NCBI GenBank assembly: GCA_018066065.1
Contig: JAGHSC010000096.1
Location: 1-27,320, forward strand
Length of the DNA: 27,320 nucleotides
Origin: Candidatus Cryptobacteroides faecihippi
Lineage (GTDB): Bacteria; Bacteroidota; Bacteroidia; Bacteroidales; UBA932
Reading direction: 5' to 3'
The translations under genes were made by a program, and so were the position numbers. Position 1 is the stretch's first letter. Each line of letters starts with the position of its first letter. Below, piece by piece: positions 7,022-15,321 of this stretch. The notes beneath the pieces were generated by a model. The model was given only the letters and a program-made list of their open reading frames with translations, had not been told where the DNA came from and ran no database searches.

Positions 7022-8491
7022 ATGGCTAAGTACGTAAACAGAGAGATTCCAGAAGGCCTCACCTTCGATGATGTGCTGCTCGTTCCGGCACATTCCGATG
7101 TCATCCCGCGTGATGTCGATGTCACCACTCATTTCTCGGCTGACATCAAGCTTCATACTCCTATCATTTCAGCTGCCATGGACACCGTCACGGAGTCCGA
7201 GATGGCGATTGCCATGGCACGTTCAGGTGGAATCGGTGTGATTCACAAGAACATGACCATCGAGCAGCAGTGCGAGCAGGTCCGCCGCGTCAAGAGGGCA
7301 GAGAACGGCATGATCTACGATCCTGTCACCATCGGTGCCCAGGCTACCGTGGGCGATGCTCTCGGAATGATGAAGAAGCATCACGTAGGCGGTATCCCTG
7401 TGATCGACGATGCAGGCTACCTCATCGGTATCGTCACCAACAGAGACCTTCGTTTCCAGGAGTGCCTCCAGCGCCCGATCTCCGAGGTCATGACAAAGGA
7501 CAACCTTGTCACTGCTCCGAAGGGCATCACTCTCGCCGAGGCTACTCAGATCATCAGGAACAGCAAGGTGGAGAAGCTCCCGGTTGTGGATGCTGAAGGA
7601 AAGCTTGCCGGCCTGATCACCTACAAGGATCTCATGAAGATAAAGGACAACCCTATCGCTTCAAAGGACAGCAAGGGTCGTCTCATGGTTGCAGCTGCAG
7701 CCGGAATCAAGTCCGACACGGTCGACAGGATCGGAATGCTCATCGACGCAGGTGCAGATGCTGTCGTCCTCGACACAGCGCATGGCCACTCCGAGGGAGT
7801 GCTCCAGACAATCAGGAAGGCATGCGCCGCTTTCCCTGACTTCCAGATCATCGCTGGAAATGTCGCCACTGCCGAAGGTGCGAAGGCTCTTGCAGAGGCT
7901 GGCGTGAAGGCTGTCAAGGTCGGTATCGGACCTGGCTCGATCTGCACCACCCGCATCATCGCCGGCATCGGTGTCCCTCAGCTTACTGCCGTCATGTCTG
8001 CTGCAGAGGCCCTCAAGGGTTCCGGCATCCCTGTCATCGCCGATGGTGGCATCAGGTACTCAGGTGACATCGTCAAGGCTCTTGCCGCCGGTGCAAGCAC
8101 CATCATGGCTGGTTCGCTCCTTGCCGGTACCGAGGAATCACCTGGCGAGACCATCATCATGAATGGCCGCCGCTTCAAGTCCTACAGGGGAATGGGTTCC
8201 CTCGAGGCAATGGAGCAGGGATCGAAGGACAGGTACTTCCAGGACATGGAGGCCGACATCAAGAAGCTCGTTCCGGAAGGAATCGTTGCCCAGGTGCCTT
8301 ACAAGGGAACCGTCTCTGAGGTTGTCTACCAGCTCGTCGGAGGCCTCAAGGCCGGAATGGGCTATTGCGGTGCCCACACCGTCGAGGATCTCAGGAACGC
8401 TCAGTTCGTCCGTATTACCAACGCTGGTTTCCTCGAGAGCCATCCTCATGATGTCACCATCACCAAGGAGGCTCCGAACTACTCCCGCTAG
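7022..8491 (+). CDS. guaB: Inosine-5'-monophosphate dehydrogenase
   Basis: GuaB oxidises IMP to XMP with NAD+, the committed step of GMP synthesis, in the cytoplasm. The 489 residues match the family's usual length. The order is an N-terminal barrel segment (LTFDDVLLVPAHSDVIP, residues 14-30), two CBS domains inserted at about residues 95-205, and the rest of the TIM barrel. The catalytic cysteine is C308 in GIGPGSICTTR, followed by the IMP-binding blocks ADGGIRYSGD and RGMGSLEAM. The C-terminal AHTVEDL block is also standard. The next gene, a parvulin-like lipoprotein, starts three bases after the stop; this order is, from memory, recurrent in Bacteroidales. Confidence 0.98.
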   Translation: MAKYVNREIPEGLTFDDVLLVPAHSDVIPRDVDVTTHFSADIKLHTPIISAAMDTVTESEMAIAMARSGGIGVIHKNMTIEQQCEQVRRVKRAENGMIYDPVTIGAQATVGDALGMMKKHHVGGIPVIDDAGYLIGIVTNRDLRFQECLQRPISEVMTKDNLVTAPKGITLAEATQIIRNSKVEKLPVVDAEGKLAGLITYKDLMKIKDNPIASKDSKGRLMVAAAAGIKSDTVDRIGMLIDAGADAVVLDTAHGHSEGVLQTIRKACAAFPDFQIIAGNVATAEGAKALAEAGVKAVKVGIGPGSICTTRIIAGIGVPQLTAVMSAAEALKGSGIPVIADGGIRYSGDIVKALAAGASTIMAGSLLAGTEESPGETIIMNGRRFKSYRGMGSLEAMEQGSKDRYFQDMEADIKKLVPEGIVAQVPYKGTVSEVVYQLVGGLKAGMGYCGAHTVEDLRNAQFVRITNAGFLESHPHDVTITKEAPNYSR

Positions 8492-8494
8492 TTG

Positions 8495-9349
8495 ATGCGC
8501 CCACGTCTCTCCATAGCTCTGGTAGCAGTTATCTGTGCCCTGATGCCATCCTGCAAGGCGATTGGATCCCTTGTCCATGATGGTGAGGTCATTGCAAGAT
8601 ATGGGGACCAGAAACTCTACCGTGCCGAGCTGGAAAGCGTGATTCCCAAGGGTATGTCCCCTGAGGACAGTGCGCGGCTTGCAACGCAGTACATCGATTC
8701 GTGGGCCAAGGACAAGGCTTTCCTCCAGGTTGCCGAGCAGAGGCTTCCGAAGGAGGAAAAGGATGTTGCGAAGGATCTTGAAGCCTACCGCAGCTCCCTG
8801 CTCAAGTACCGCTTCGAGCAGCACTACGTCAATGAGCGCCTTGATACCAATGTCTCTGTGAAGCAGGTCAAGGACTACTATGATGACCATAAGGAGGATT
8901 TCAGGCTGCCGAGGGCGATTGTCAAGGCCCGCTTCATCAGGATGGCCAAGGATTCTCCGGATTATCCTTCCCTGAAGAGATTGATCTCCACGGAGGAGGG
9001 ACCGGACAAGGCCGTCAGGGACAGCATCATCCTGAATCCTGCAATCCATTACCATGATTTCACCGGTACGTGGATCGATGTCGCGGCTCTCGCTGCCGAG
9101 TTCGACCTTGACTATGTGCAGTTCATGTCCAGCAAGGTAGGGCAGGTCGTCGAGACCACTTCGGGTGATGTTGCTTCATATTCATACATCCTTGACTTCG
9201 TCAGGGCCGGGGAGATCCCTCCGATAGATTATTGCGAGTCCAGGATCAAGGATGTACTGATCGGTGAAAGGAAGCGTGCCCTTCTCACTACTTTGGAACG
9301 GGACTTGATAGAAGAGGCCCGGACCAGTGAAAAATTTGAAATATACTAG
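8495..9349 (+). CDS. Small parvulin-like (PpiC/SurA-N type) envelope lipoprotein
   Basis: I place the start at the ATG at 8495 and not at the TTG directly before it. The 284-residue product begins with a hydrophobic signal ending ALMPSC, a slightly off-consensus lipobox with cysteine at residue 19, so an envelope lipoprotein is likely. Residues 30-130 resemble the helical chaperone half of SurA-type proteins (GDQKLYRAELESVIP, then repeated charged helices and VKQVKDYYDDHKEDF). The remainder corresponds to a PpiC region but lacks a clear parvulin signature such as ARHIL. It therefore looks more like a substrate-binding chaperone than an isomerase. It sits between guaB and the full SurA-type gene, ending one base before that gene's ATG. 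Confidence 0.75.
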   Translation: MRPRLSIALVAVICALMPSCKAIGSLVHDGEVIARYGDQKLYRAELESVIPKGMSPEDSARLATQYIDSWAKDKAFLQVAEQRLPKEEKDVAKDLEAYRSSLLKYRFEQHYVNERLDTNVSVKQVKDYYDDHKEDFRLPRAIVKARFIRMAKDSPDYPSLKRLISTEEGPDKAVRDSIILNPAIHYHDFTGTWIDVAALAAEFDLDYVQFMSSKVGQVVETTSGDVASYSYILDFVRAGEIPPIDYCESRIKDVLIGERKRALLTTLERDLIEEARTSEKFEIY

Positions 9350-9350
9350 A

Positions 9351-10742
9351 ATGAAAAGAATCTTTCTCATACTCCTTGGCCTGACGGCTTTCTGCGCTGT
9401 TTCATCTGCACAGAAGTACAATGTCGTTGACAAGACGATCGCAGTGGTCGGCAATGAGGCAGTGATGATTTCGGACATCGAATCCGAGGTGAAGGCCCAG
9501 AGTGCACAGGGCCTGGTCTCGGACAGGAACTACCGTTGCGAGGTTCTTGAGAACATCCTCACCAGCAAGCTTTTCCTGATGCAGGCGAGGATCGACTCAC
9601 TTACCGTCAACCAGGACATGGTGGAGAGCAGCCTTGACCAGAAGTTTGCCGAGATGCTTTCCTATCTCGGCGGCGAGGAGCAGTTCGAGGCTTATTTCGG
9701 AAAGCCTCTGTACCGTGTGCGTCAGGAGTGGCGCAGCCAGTATGAGGACATGAGCCTTACCCAGCAGGAGCAGCAGGAGATCATCAGGAAGGTCCCGGAC
9801 ATGACACCTCTCGAGGTCCGTGCATTCATGGACACCGTGAGCGCGAATTCACTTCCGGTCGTGCCTATCAAGTACCAGCTCAGCCAGATCTGCCTCTATC
9901 CGGACAGGGAAGCGGCCGACCTTGCAGCGCGTGAGAAGCTTCTCGATCTCCGTGAAAGGATCATCAATGGCGAGAAGTTCACCACTCTCGCACGTATCTA
10001 TTCAGAGGACATCTCGTCTGCAATCAGGGGAGGCGAGCTTGGAATGGCTTCAAAGTCAATCTACTGGCCGGTCTTCTCGGATGCTGCCATGGCTCTCAAG
10101 CCTGGTGTCATCTCCCAGATTGTCGAGACTCCCGACGGATTCCACATCATCGAGGTCACCGAGAAGAAGGGCGACATGTTCAATGCCCGTCACATCCTTC
10201 TCCGTCCGAAGTACACCGAGGCTGACCGTGAGAAGGCATTCAAGACTCTTGACAGTCTCCGCACCGAGATTCTCAATGATGCCGTTTCTTTCCAGATGGC
10301 TGCCAACTTCTATTCCGAGGATATTGCCACCAGGACCAATGGTGGACAGATGGCTGATCCGAACACCGGTTCATCCTACTTCGAGATCGACCAGCTCAAG
10401 CCTCAGGACTATGTTGCCATCAGGAACCTGAAGGAGGGTGAGATCTCCATGCCTGTCAAGTCCACCGACAATGATGGCCGCGAGGATCCTACCAAGGACT
10501 ATGTCGATGGAAAGGAAAACTACAAGATCATCAGGGTCGACAAGATCATACCGGCGCACACCGCAACATTCGAGGATGATTTCAGCCAGCTCCAGATGCT
10601 TGTCAAGGGTATCAGGCAGAATGAGGCCATCGATGAGTTCCTTACCAAGAAGATTGCCGAGACGCACATCACGATTGACCCTCTCTTCAAGGACTGTGAG
10701 TTCAAGCGTTCTGACTGGGCCACCAAGTTCAAGGAGGACTGA
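9351..10742 (+). CDS. surA: SurA-type periplasmic chaperone / peptidylprolyl isomerase
   Basis: SurA escorts unfolded outer-membrane proteins across the periplasm to the BAM complex. The start at 9351 gives a signal peptide (MKRIFLILLGLTAFCAVSSA) and a 463-residue protein; the frame is open 24 bases further upstream but would lack this signal at the N-terminus. The N-terminal helical domain covers about residues 22-165. Parvulin domain 1 follows at about 170-272 (YQLSQICL, FTTLARIYSEDISSAIRGGELG, FHIIEV), then parvulin domain 2 at about 277-400 (ARHILLRP, FYSEDIATRTNGGQM). The closing segment at about 400-463 completes the chaperone core. The stop and the next ATG share one base (TGATG), suggesting coupled translation with the OstA-like gene. 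The symbol is by family similarity. Confidence 0.88.
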   Translation: MKRIFLILLGLTAFCAVSSAQKYNVVDKTIAVVGNEAVMISDIESEVKAQSAQGLVSDRNYRCEVLENILTSKLFLMQARIDSLTVNQDMVESSLDQKFAEMLSYLGGEEQFEAYFGKPLYRVRQEWRSQYEDMSLTQQEQQEIIRKVPDMTPLEVRAFMDTVSANSLPVVPIKYQLSQICLYPDREAADLAAREKLLDLRERIINGEKFTTLARIYSEDISSAIRGGELGMASKSIYWPVFSDAAMALKPGVISQIVETPDGFHIIEVTEKKGDMFNARHILLRPKYTEADREKAFKTLDSLRTEILNDAVSFQMAANFYSEDIATRTNGGQMADPNTGSSYFEIDQLKPQDYVAIRNLKEGEISMPVKSTDNDGREDPTKDYVDGKENYKIIRVDKIIPAHTATFEDDFSQLQMLVKGIRQNEAIDEFLTKKIAETHITIDPLFKDCEFKRSDWATKFKED

Positions 10743-13591
10743 TGCTTCGCAGGTGGCTTGCATATTCTATCCTGCTTCTGGCGTCGGTCTGCCTTTCTGC
10801 ACAGCAGAAGGAAAAGACGGACAGCCTTGTCCGTCTGCTTGGATGTGACCAGCTGCAGCAGGTTGAGGAGAATGGCTACAGCTACAGGAAGGCTCTTGGA
10901 CATGCGCGTTTCGAGCACAATTCCACCCTTCTGGTGTGTGACACCGCGATCTGGAATGTCAACACCAACATCATCAATGCATTCGGTAACGTCAGGATCA
11001 TCCAGAACGAGACGGTCCTGAGCAGCGACAAGCTTGATTATCTGATCGATGAGGACCTTGCGAAGTTCCGTGGAACCTTGGTCCAGCTTCAGGACAAGCA
11101 GAGGAACACGCTCCGTACGAGGGACCTGGACTACAACACCAAGGACAGTGTCGCCAATTTCAGGGGCGGCGCCTCCATGCGTGACAAGGATGGCCAGATC
11201 ATCGAGAGCAAGTACGGTACTTACGATTCCAAGATAAAGACTTTCAAGTTCACCGGCACTGTCAACATGTACACTGACTCTGTCTTTGTCAAGACGGAGC
11301 TCCTGGAGTACGACACCGAGGCCAACATGGCAGTCTTCGGCCATGGCACCCTCGCCTGGAAGGATGACAACATGCTCAGTTCCAATGCCGGATGGTACGA
11401 CAGGAACAGGGAACTCTTCCTGTTCAACAAGAAGGTCCATGTGATGACTCCTGTCCAGGAGGCGTGGGCTGACACATTGAAGTACCACAAGCTGACCAAT
11501 GATGCCGAGCTTTTCGGAAATGCCGAGCTCAAGGATACATCCAGGAACATCTGTGCGCTGGCAGGTTACATGTCCTACGTGGACTCTCTGTCCTACATAA
11601 AGATGACGCGCAATCCGGTTGTCATCGCGGTGAGCGAGGATGGAGGCCAGCGTGACACTGTCTATGTCGGTGCCGACAGCCTGAAATACTGGACCGTCAA
11701 GATGTGCGACATCCCTGAAGGTGAGGTCAAGACTGCCAAGAAGCGTCTTGACGAGATCAGCGCCGATGCCGTTACTTCCTACAGGCAGAAGGCGGCTGCC
11801 GATGCGAAGGCTGCTGCGGAGGAGGCCAAGAAGAAGATGCTTGAGGATGACCCTAATGCCTTGGGCGCTTCGGACAGGGGAGCAGGAAAGGGCAGGGCTG
11901 CCAAGGGCGATGCTGCCAAGGAATCAGGCAAGTCACCTTCAAGGTCAGGAACGGACTCGAAGCCTGCTTCCTCCGGAACACCTCTCCCTCCTAGGGAAGG
12001 CTCATCCACGAAGGGAGGACAGAGGACGTTGAGGACCGGCAGGGCTGTGGCTCCGAACCTTCCTGCACCGTGGGACGATCTTGATGAAGTTGAATTCCCT
12101 GAATATTCATTCAAGCGGCAGACTCCTGACACTCTTCGACGCTCGGGGGGCGATTCACTGTTGACTCCGGGAAAGGATTCAACGCTTCTCAGTGGAAGGG
12201 ATTCCACAAAGGCGGGGGCAGACTCCCTGGTCGTCAAGGACACAACCAAGATTGGATACCTTCTCGCCCTGGGTGGAGTCAAGGTGTTCAGGAAGGACAT
12301 GCAGGTTGTATGTGATTCACTTGCCTATTCCGACCTGGACTCTCTGGTCCGTCTGTCCCAGAGTCATATCATCTGGAATGAGACCAACAGGCAGTACACT
12401 GCCGACAGCATCAGGGTCATGATCAAGAACAAGGCTCTGGAGAAAGCCAGCCTGATGTCCAATGCGTTCATCCTGATCCAGGAGGACACAGTCTGCTACG
12501 ACCAGATAAAAGGTGCCGAGATGATGGCTTATTTCGATTCAACCGGAGCGCTTTCCCGATTCGATTCCATGGGTGGTGCTTCGGGGCTCTTCTTCATCGA
12601 GGAGAATGGGTCCTTTGCCACCGTCAACAAGTTCGAGGCGAAGATGCTGACCGCGACCTTCCTCGAGGGCAACATCAACGATCTGAACTATTTCCAGGAA
12701 GCGAAGACGGATGCCTATCCTTTTGTACAGCTCAAGAGGGATGAGCGGAGGCTCAAAGGCTTCGACTGGCAGCCGGACAAGCGGCCAAAGCAGCCTTCGG
12801 ATGTCACGTCCTTCGTGCCGCGAAAGTCTGAGCGTGAGCGCTATGAGGCCATGAACCGGCCGGAGTACAACTACACAGCCGATTATTTCCCGGGCTACAT
12901 GAACAGCGTGTACAAGATGCTGGCCCGGCAGGACTCCCTCAAGGATGTGCGTGCTGCGGAGAGGCGGCGCCTGAAGGCCTTGCAGGAACAGGAAGAGCGG
13001 GAGCGGGCCGACAGTCTGAACGCTGCTGAGAGTGCTCTGCGCGAGAAGCTGGATTCGGAGCTTGCCGATTCCGGTGAGAATGAAGTTTCCTCCGGGGAAA
13101 GTGAGCCGGAAGAAAAGGCTGCCAAGACCCCTGAGAGGAAAAAGCCGGCGGAGCGGGAGAACAATCCTGAGACTTCGGACCAGTCTCGGACAGAAGAACC
13201 TCCGAAGACAGAGGATGCTGCAGAGGGATCTGTCCAGGAAGAAACTGAGCCGCAGCTGTCTGCAGAGGAAGAAGCCAGGCGCCTGAAGGAGGAGAAGGCT
13301 GCTGAGGCTGCTCGTCTGAAAGCCGAAAGGAAGGCTGAAAGGCAGGCTGCGCGGGAAGCCAAGGTTGCGGCTCGCGAAGCCCACTGGGCAGAGCTTGATG
13401 CCCGAGATGCAGCCAAGGCTGAGGAAAAGGCTCAGAAGGCCTTGGTCCGCAAGCGCAAGTCCACCGCAAAGGCTGTCCAGGCCAGGGACAAGCGCGAGGC
13501 AAAGGAACAGTCCGTACTTGAATATTACATGGCCAGGTTTGAAAAGCGCAAGGCCAGGCAGGAAGCAAGGGCGGCTGGAAAGAATAAGTAG
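10742..13591 (+). CDS. Extended OstA/LptA-like LPS-assembly protein with charged C-terminal tail
   Basis: The 949-residue protein has a signal peptide (MLRRWLAYSILLLASVCLSAQ) and so acts in the periplasm or at the outer membrane. Residues about 30-325 are OstA_N-type beta repeats (ATIWN/NAFGNVRI-like strands, LSSDKLDYLIDEDLAKFRG), as in LptA/LptD proteins that carry lipopolysaccharide. Residues about 325-500 are a low-complexity linker rich in Ala, Lys, Ser, Gly and Pro, with several D-S-[LT] units near 460-495. A second OstA-like block covers about 500-680 (GGVKVFRKDMQVVCDSLAYSD). Residues about 725-949 are an extremely charged Ala/Glu/Lys/Arg helix-forming tail. From memory, the Bacteroidota relatives are often 500-600 residues, so this is unusually long. 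It is coupled to surA by TGATG. Confidence 0.85.
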   Translation: MLRRWLAYSILLLASVCLSAQQKEKTDSLVRLLGCDQLQQVEENGYSYRKALGHARFEHNSTLLVCDTAIWNVNTNIINAFGNVRIIQNETVLSSDKLDYLIDEDLAKFRGTLVQLQDKQRNTLRTRDLDYNTKDSVANFRGGASMRDKDGQIIESKYGTYDSKIKTFKFTGTVNMYTDSVFVKTELLEYDTEANMAVFGHGTLAWKDDNMLSSNAGWYDRNRELFLFNKKVHVMTPVQEAWADTLKYHKLTNDAELFGNAELKDTSRNICALAGYMSYVDSLSYIKMTRNPVVIAVSEDGGQRDTVYVGADSLKYWTVKMCDIPEGEVKTAKKRLDEISADAVTSYRQKAAADAKAAAEEAKKKMLEDDPNALGASDRGAGKGRAAKGDAAKESGKSPSRSGTDSKPASSGTPLPPREGSSTKGGQRTLRTGRAVAPNLPAPWDDLDEVEFPEYSFKRQTPDTLRRSGGDSLLTPGKDSTLLSGRDSTKAGADSLVVKDTTKIGYLLALGGVKVFRKDMQVVCDSLAYSDLDSLVRLSQSHIIWNETNRQYTADSIRVMIKNKALEKASLMSNAFILIQEDTVCYDQIKGAEMMAYFDSTGALSRFDSMGGASGLFFIEENGSFATVNKFEAKMLTATFLEGNINDLNYFQEAKTDAYPFVQLKRDERRLKGFDWQPDKRPKQPSDVTSFVPRKSERERYEAMNRPEYNYTADYFPGYMNSVYKMLARQDSLKDVRAAERRRLKALQEQEERERADSLNAAESALREKLDSELADSGENEVSSGESEPEEKAAKTPERKKPAERENNPETSDQSRTEEPPKTEDAAEGSVQEETEPQLSAEEEARRLKEEKAAEAARLKAERKAERQAAREAKVAAREAHWAELDARDAAKAEEKAQKALVRKRKSTAKAVQARDKREAKEQSVLEYYMARFEKRKARQEARAAGKNK

Positions 13592-13615
13592 ACCATCTGT
13601 TAACCATCTATCTAT

Positions 13616-15283
13616 ATGGAAAGAAGAACAAGAGTAAGATTCGCGCCGTCACCGACCGGCCCTCTCCACATGGGAGGAGTCCGCACGGCACTCTATAATT
13701 ACCTTTACGCCAAGCAGCGTGGCGGAGATTTCATCATCAGGATCGAGGACACCGATTCGCATCGATTCGTCCCTGGAGCCGAGGAGTACATCATCGAGGC
13801 TCTCAACTGGTGTGGAATCATCCCTGACGAGGGTGTGGATGAGAATGGAAAGGTTGTCGAGACTCCAAGCGAGAGACATCCTCATGCTCCTTACCGCCAG
13901 AGTCAGAGAAGGGGAATCTACAAGCAGTATGCAGACCAGCTCATCGCATCCGGCAACGCCTACTATGCGTTCGACTCTTCCGAGGAGCTTGATGCGAAGA
14001 GAGCCGAGTGCGAGGCTGCAGGACAGACCTTCATCTACAACCAGCTTTCCAGGATGAGCCTCCGCAACTCGCTGACTCTCCCTGCCGAGGAAACCGAAAG
14101 GCTCCTGAGAGAGACGACCGACTGGACCATCCGTTTCAAGATGCCTCAGGACACAGTCGTGAAGATGGACGACCTGATCCGTGGCCATGTGGAGATCAAC
14201 ACTGACACTCTTGACGACAAGGTGCTCTGGAAGAGGGCTGACGAACTCCCTACGTACCACCTCGCAAACATCGTCGATGACCACCTCATGGAAATCACCG
14301 AGGTCATCAGGGGTGAGGAATGGCTTCCTTCACTTCCTCTCCACTATCTCCTCTACAAAGCATTCGGGTGGGAGGAAACCCAGCCGAGGTTTGCGCATCT
14401 TCCTCTTCTCCTCAAGCCTGTCGGCAACGGCAAGCTCAGCAAGAGGGATGGCGACAAGATGGGATTTCCTGTGTTCCCGCTCAACTGGATCAATTCAGAG
14501 GGAGAGACCTACCATGGCTACCGTGAGGATGGCTATTTCCCGGAGGCTTTCGTGAACCTTCTCGCAATGCTAGGATGGAATCCAGGCACAGAGCAGGAGA
14601 TCTTCTCCATGAAGGAACTGATCGATTCATTCTCGATCGACAAGGTCAGCAAGTCCGGTGCGAAGTTCAATCCTGAAAAGGCCCGCTGGTTCAACAAGGA
14701 GTACCTCCGCATGAGGTCCGATGAGGACCTTGCATCAGCCTTCCTCCCTGTCCTTGAATCAAAGGGCATCAAGGCCGACCCGGACTACGTCAAGGATGTG
14801 ATCTCCTTTACCAAGGAGCGTGCAACCTTTGTGACCGACTTCTGGACCATTGCTTCCTATCTCTTTGTATCTCCTAAGGACTTCGAGGCTTACGGCATCA
14901 AGGCCGGGGCTTCCGTCGAGCCTCAGGCCGCTGACAACCGCCGCCAGCCGGACCCTCGTGCCAAGGTCTTCGACGACACCCTGACTGCGCCGTTCCTTGC
15001 CAAGGACGTCGACAAGTTCTGGAAGCCGGAGATCGTGGAACTCGTCCTCAAGGTCTCTGAATATGTGAACGCCTATGACGGCGAGTGGAGTGTGCAGGCA
15101 GTGGGAGCTGCTGTCGAGGATTACATCAGGACCAACGAGTGGCCGATGGGCAAGGTCATGAATGCCCTCAGGCTCGCTCTTGCAGGCTCTGCCAGCGGTC
15201 TGGGCATCGCCGACATAATCGCAAGGATAGGAAAAGGCGAGACCGCTTCAAGGATTGCCTTTGCCGCGTCCCGCCTTTCTTAA
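13616..15283 (+). CDS. gltX: Glutamyl-tRNA synthetase
   Basis: GltX charges tRNA-Glu with glutamate. The class I signature appears as PSPTGPLHMGGVRTA, with the HIGH motif as P-L-H-M-G near residues 16-20. KMSKS appears as KLSKR at 273-277. RIEDTD, which contacts the amino acid, is at about residues 42-47. The C-terminal helical anticodon-binding region covers about 350-555 and ends with MGKVMNALRLALAGSASG, typical of the family. At 555 residues it is somewhat longer than the usual 470-510, partly from an insertion near residues 280-310 and a stretch near 430-450. It starts 24 bases after the OstA-like gene. A UUCG-loop terminator follows directly, overlapping the ftsZ stop. A non-discriminating enzyme acting on tRNA-Gln cannot be excluded. 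Confidence 0.96.
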   Translation: MERRTRVRFAPSPTGPLHMGGVRTALYNYLYAKQRGGDFIIRIEDTDSHRFVPGAEEYIIEALNWCGIIPDEGVDENGKVVETPSERHPHAPYRQSQRRGIYKQYADQLIASGNAYYAFDSSEELDAKRAECEAAGQTFIYNQLSRMSLRNSLTLPAEETERLLRETTDWTIRFKMPQDTVVKMDDLIRGHVEINTDTLDDKVLWKRADELPTYHLANIVDDHLMEITEVIRGEEWLPSLPLHYLLYKAFGWEETQPRFAHLPLLLKPVGNGKLSKRDGDKMGFPVFPLNWINSEGETYHGYREDGYFPEAFVNLLAMLGWNPGTEQEIFSMKELIDSFSIDKVSKSGAKFNPEKARWFNKEYLRMRSDEDLASAFLPVLESKGIKADPDYVKDVISFTKERATFVTDFWTIASYLFVSPKDFEAYGIKAGASVEPQAADNRRQPDPRAKVFDDTLTAPFLAKDVDKFWKPEIVELVLKVSEYVNAYDGEWSVQAVGAAVEDYIRTNEWPMGKVMNALRLALAGSASGLGIADIIARIGKGETASRIAFAASRLS

Positions 15284-15293
15284 GACTCTGATC

Positions 15294-15321
15294 AAGCCTG
15301 GCCTTCGGGTCAGGCTTTCTT
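15294..15321 (+). terminator. UUCG-tetraloop terminator of gltX, overlapping the end of ftsZ
   Basis: Left arm AAGCCTGGCC (15294-15303) pairs with GGTCAGGCTT (15308-15317) around TTCG (15304-15307), giving a stable C-UUCG-G tetraloop with a single G-T wobble. TTTCTTCATTTT follows on the + strand. On the - strand the flanking sequence is not T-rich, so it works mainly for gltX. The ftsZ stop codon (15312-15310) lies inside the right arm. Confidence 0.8.

Noticed and set aside
8492..8494. TTG start for the parvulin-like lipoprotein
   Set aside because: An ATG follows immediately and gives the same signal peptide without an unusual start codon.
8138..9055. Long open frame (305 codons) on the - strand opposite guaB and the parvulin-like gene
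   Set aside because: It is antisense to two well-supported genes, has no recognisable domain and spans their boundary. Such frames arise from the strong C/G third-position bias.
10520..11488. Long open frame (322 codons) on the - strand opposite surA and the OstA-like gene
   Set aside because: Same codon-bias shadow; no family resemblance, and it crosses the surA/OstA-like junction.
12539..13607. Several overlapping - strand frames opposite the OstA-like C-terminal tail
   Set aside because: Leu/Arg/Phe- or Ser/Ala-rich low-complexity translations are the expected complement of the Ala/Glu/Lys tail.
13592..13615. Short direct repeat ACCATCT before gltX
   Set aside because: Two copies of seven bases in a 24-base gap, with no promoter boxes or dyad, are within chance expectation.
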